Of a DNA stretch of 5,298 bases, positions 5,204 through 5,298 are shown piece by piece. The stretch's first letter is position 1. Each line of letters starts with the position of its first letter. Source of the stretch: Caldilineaceae bacterium (GTDB lineage Bacteria > Chloroflexota > Anaerolineae > Caldilineales > Caldilineaceae); assembly GCA_026645635.1 (NCBI GenBank), contig JAPKMV010000298.1, positions 1 to 5,298 on the forward strand, written 5' to 3'. Under the pieces are notes generated by a model that had not been told where the DNA came from, searched no databases, and worked only from the letters and a program-made list of their open reading frames with translations. The translations under genes were made by a program, and so were the position numbers.

Positions 5204-5298
5204 GAGGGGCGAGGGGCGAATTGCGAGGGGCGAGGGGCGTCCTTCACAATTCGCAATTCACTATTCACAATTCACAATTCTGAGTTGCGAGTTGCGAG
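5204..5298. repeat. Phased heptamer array after batD
   Basis: Starting with the first base after the batD stop, 13 consecutive 7-bp units run to 5294, then the array continues past the window edge. Three classes are seen: GAGGGGC (5204, 5211, 5225, 5232), RCAATTC-like (5246, 5253, 5260, 5267, 5274, with its reverse complement GAATTGC at 5218), and YGAGTTG (5281, 5288). Unit 5239-5245 is divergent. No gene or clear terminator is visible. Heptameric repeats (STRRs) are known from filamentous cyanobacteria; kinship with those is not shown. Confidence 0.88.
5206..5237 (+). other. Putative G-quadruplex motif in the batD 3' region
   Basis: Four runs of four G lie at 5206-5209, 5213-5216, 5227-5230 and 5234-5237, with loops of 3, 10 and 3 bases. 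The G-rich strand is the coding strand, so the batD mRNA would carry the motif two bases after its stop codon. The central loop is longer than the classical limit of 7, so folding is plausible but not certain. Confidence 0.45.

Overview
The window holds one complete four-gene operon on the + strand, the Bat ('Bacteroides aerotolerance') set: batA, batB (paralogous membrane-anchored von Willebrand A proteins), batC (TPR lipoprotein with a long Gln/Asn-rich repeat linker) and batD (multi-domain beta-rich membrane protein). They fill about 219-5203 with short gaps (100, 35 and 11 bases). Coding DNA is GC-rich. The kind of short-unit repeats in the gaps suggests an environmental bacterium such as a Chloroflexota (Anaerolineae/Caldilineales-like) member; this is an impression from repeat style, not a demonstrated placement. 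The partners that usually precede batA (moxR AAA+ ATPase, DUF58 protein) would lie upstream of the window and are not visible.

Layout: 1-61 is a short unassigned leader. 62-202 looks like a small non-autonomous transposable element: near-perfect 12-bp terminal inverted repeats, an exact 8-bp flanking direct repeat (54-61 and 203-210), and a nested 25-bp inverted repeat. The downstream direct-repeat copy is the batA ribosome-binding site. batA follows at 219-1226, then a phased 8-bp repeat array that folds into a hairpin, batB at 1327-2364, a CGCAGAG array that supplies part of the batC ribosome-binding site, batC at 2400-3341 with 19 tandem 15-bp units, and batD at 3353-5203 with another 8-bp array inside its 5' coding end. 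From 5204 to the window end the DNA is an unbroken heptamer array containing a possible G-quadruplex.

How the genes work together: hydrophobic segments and basic residues place both VWA domains, the BatC TPRs and the BatD beta domains outside the cytoplasmic membrane, with a basic C-terminal BatD domain inside. This fits a membrane-bound complex in which metal-dependent VWA domains and TPRs mediate protein contacts. The biochemical role of Bat proteins is unsettled; the name comes from a Bacteroides mutant phenotype, and a role in oxygen tolerance does not hold in all species.

The gene content is a known system. The unusual part is that every junction of the operon carries a different short-period repeat, and three of these touch translation signals or coding sequence.
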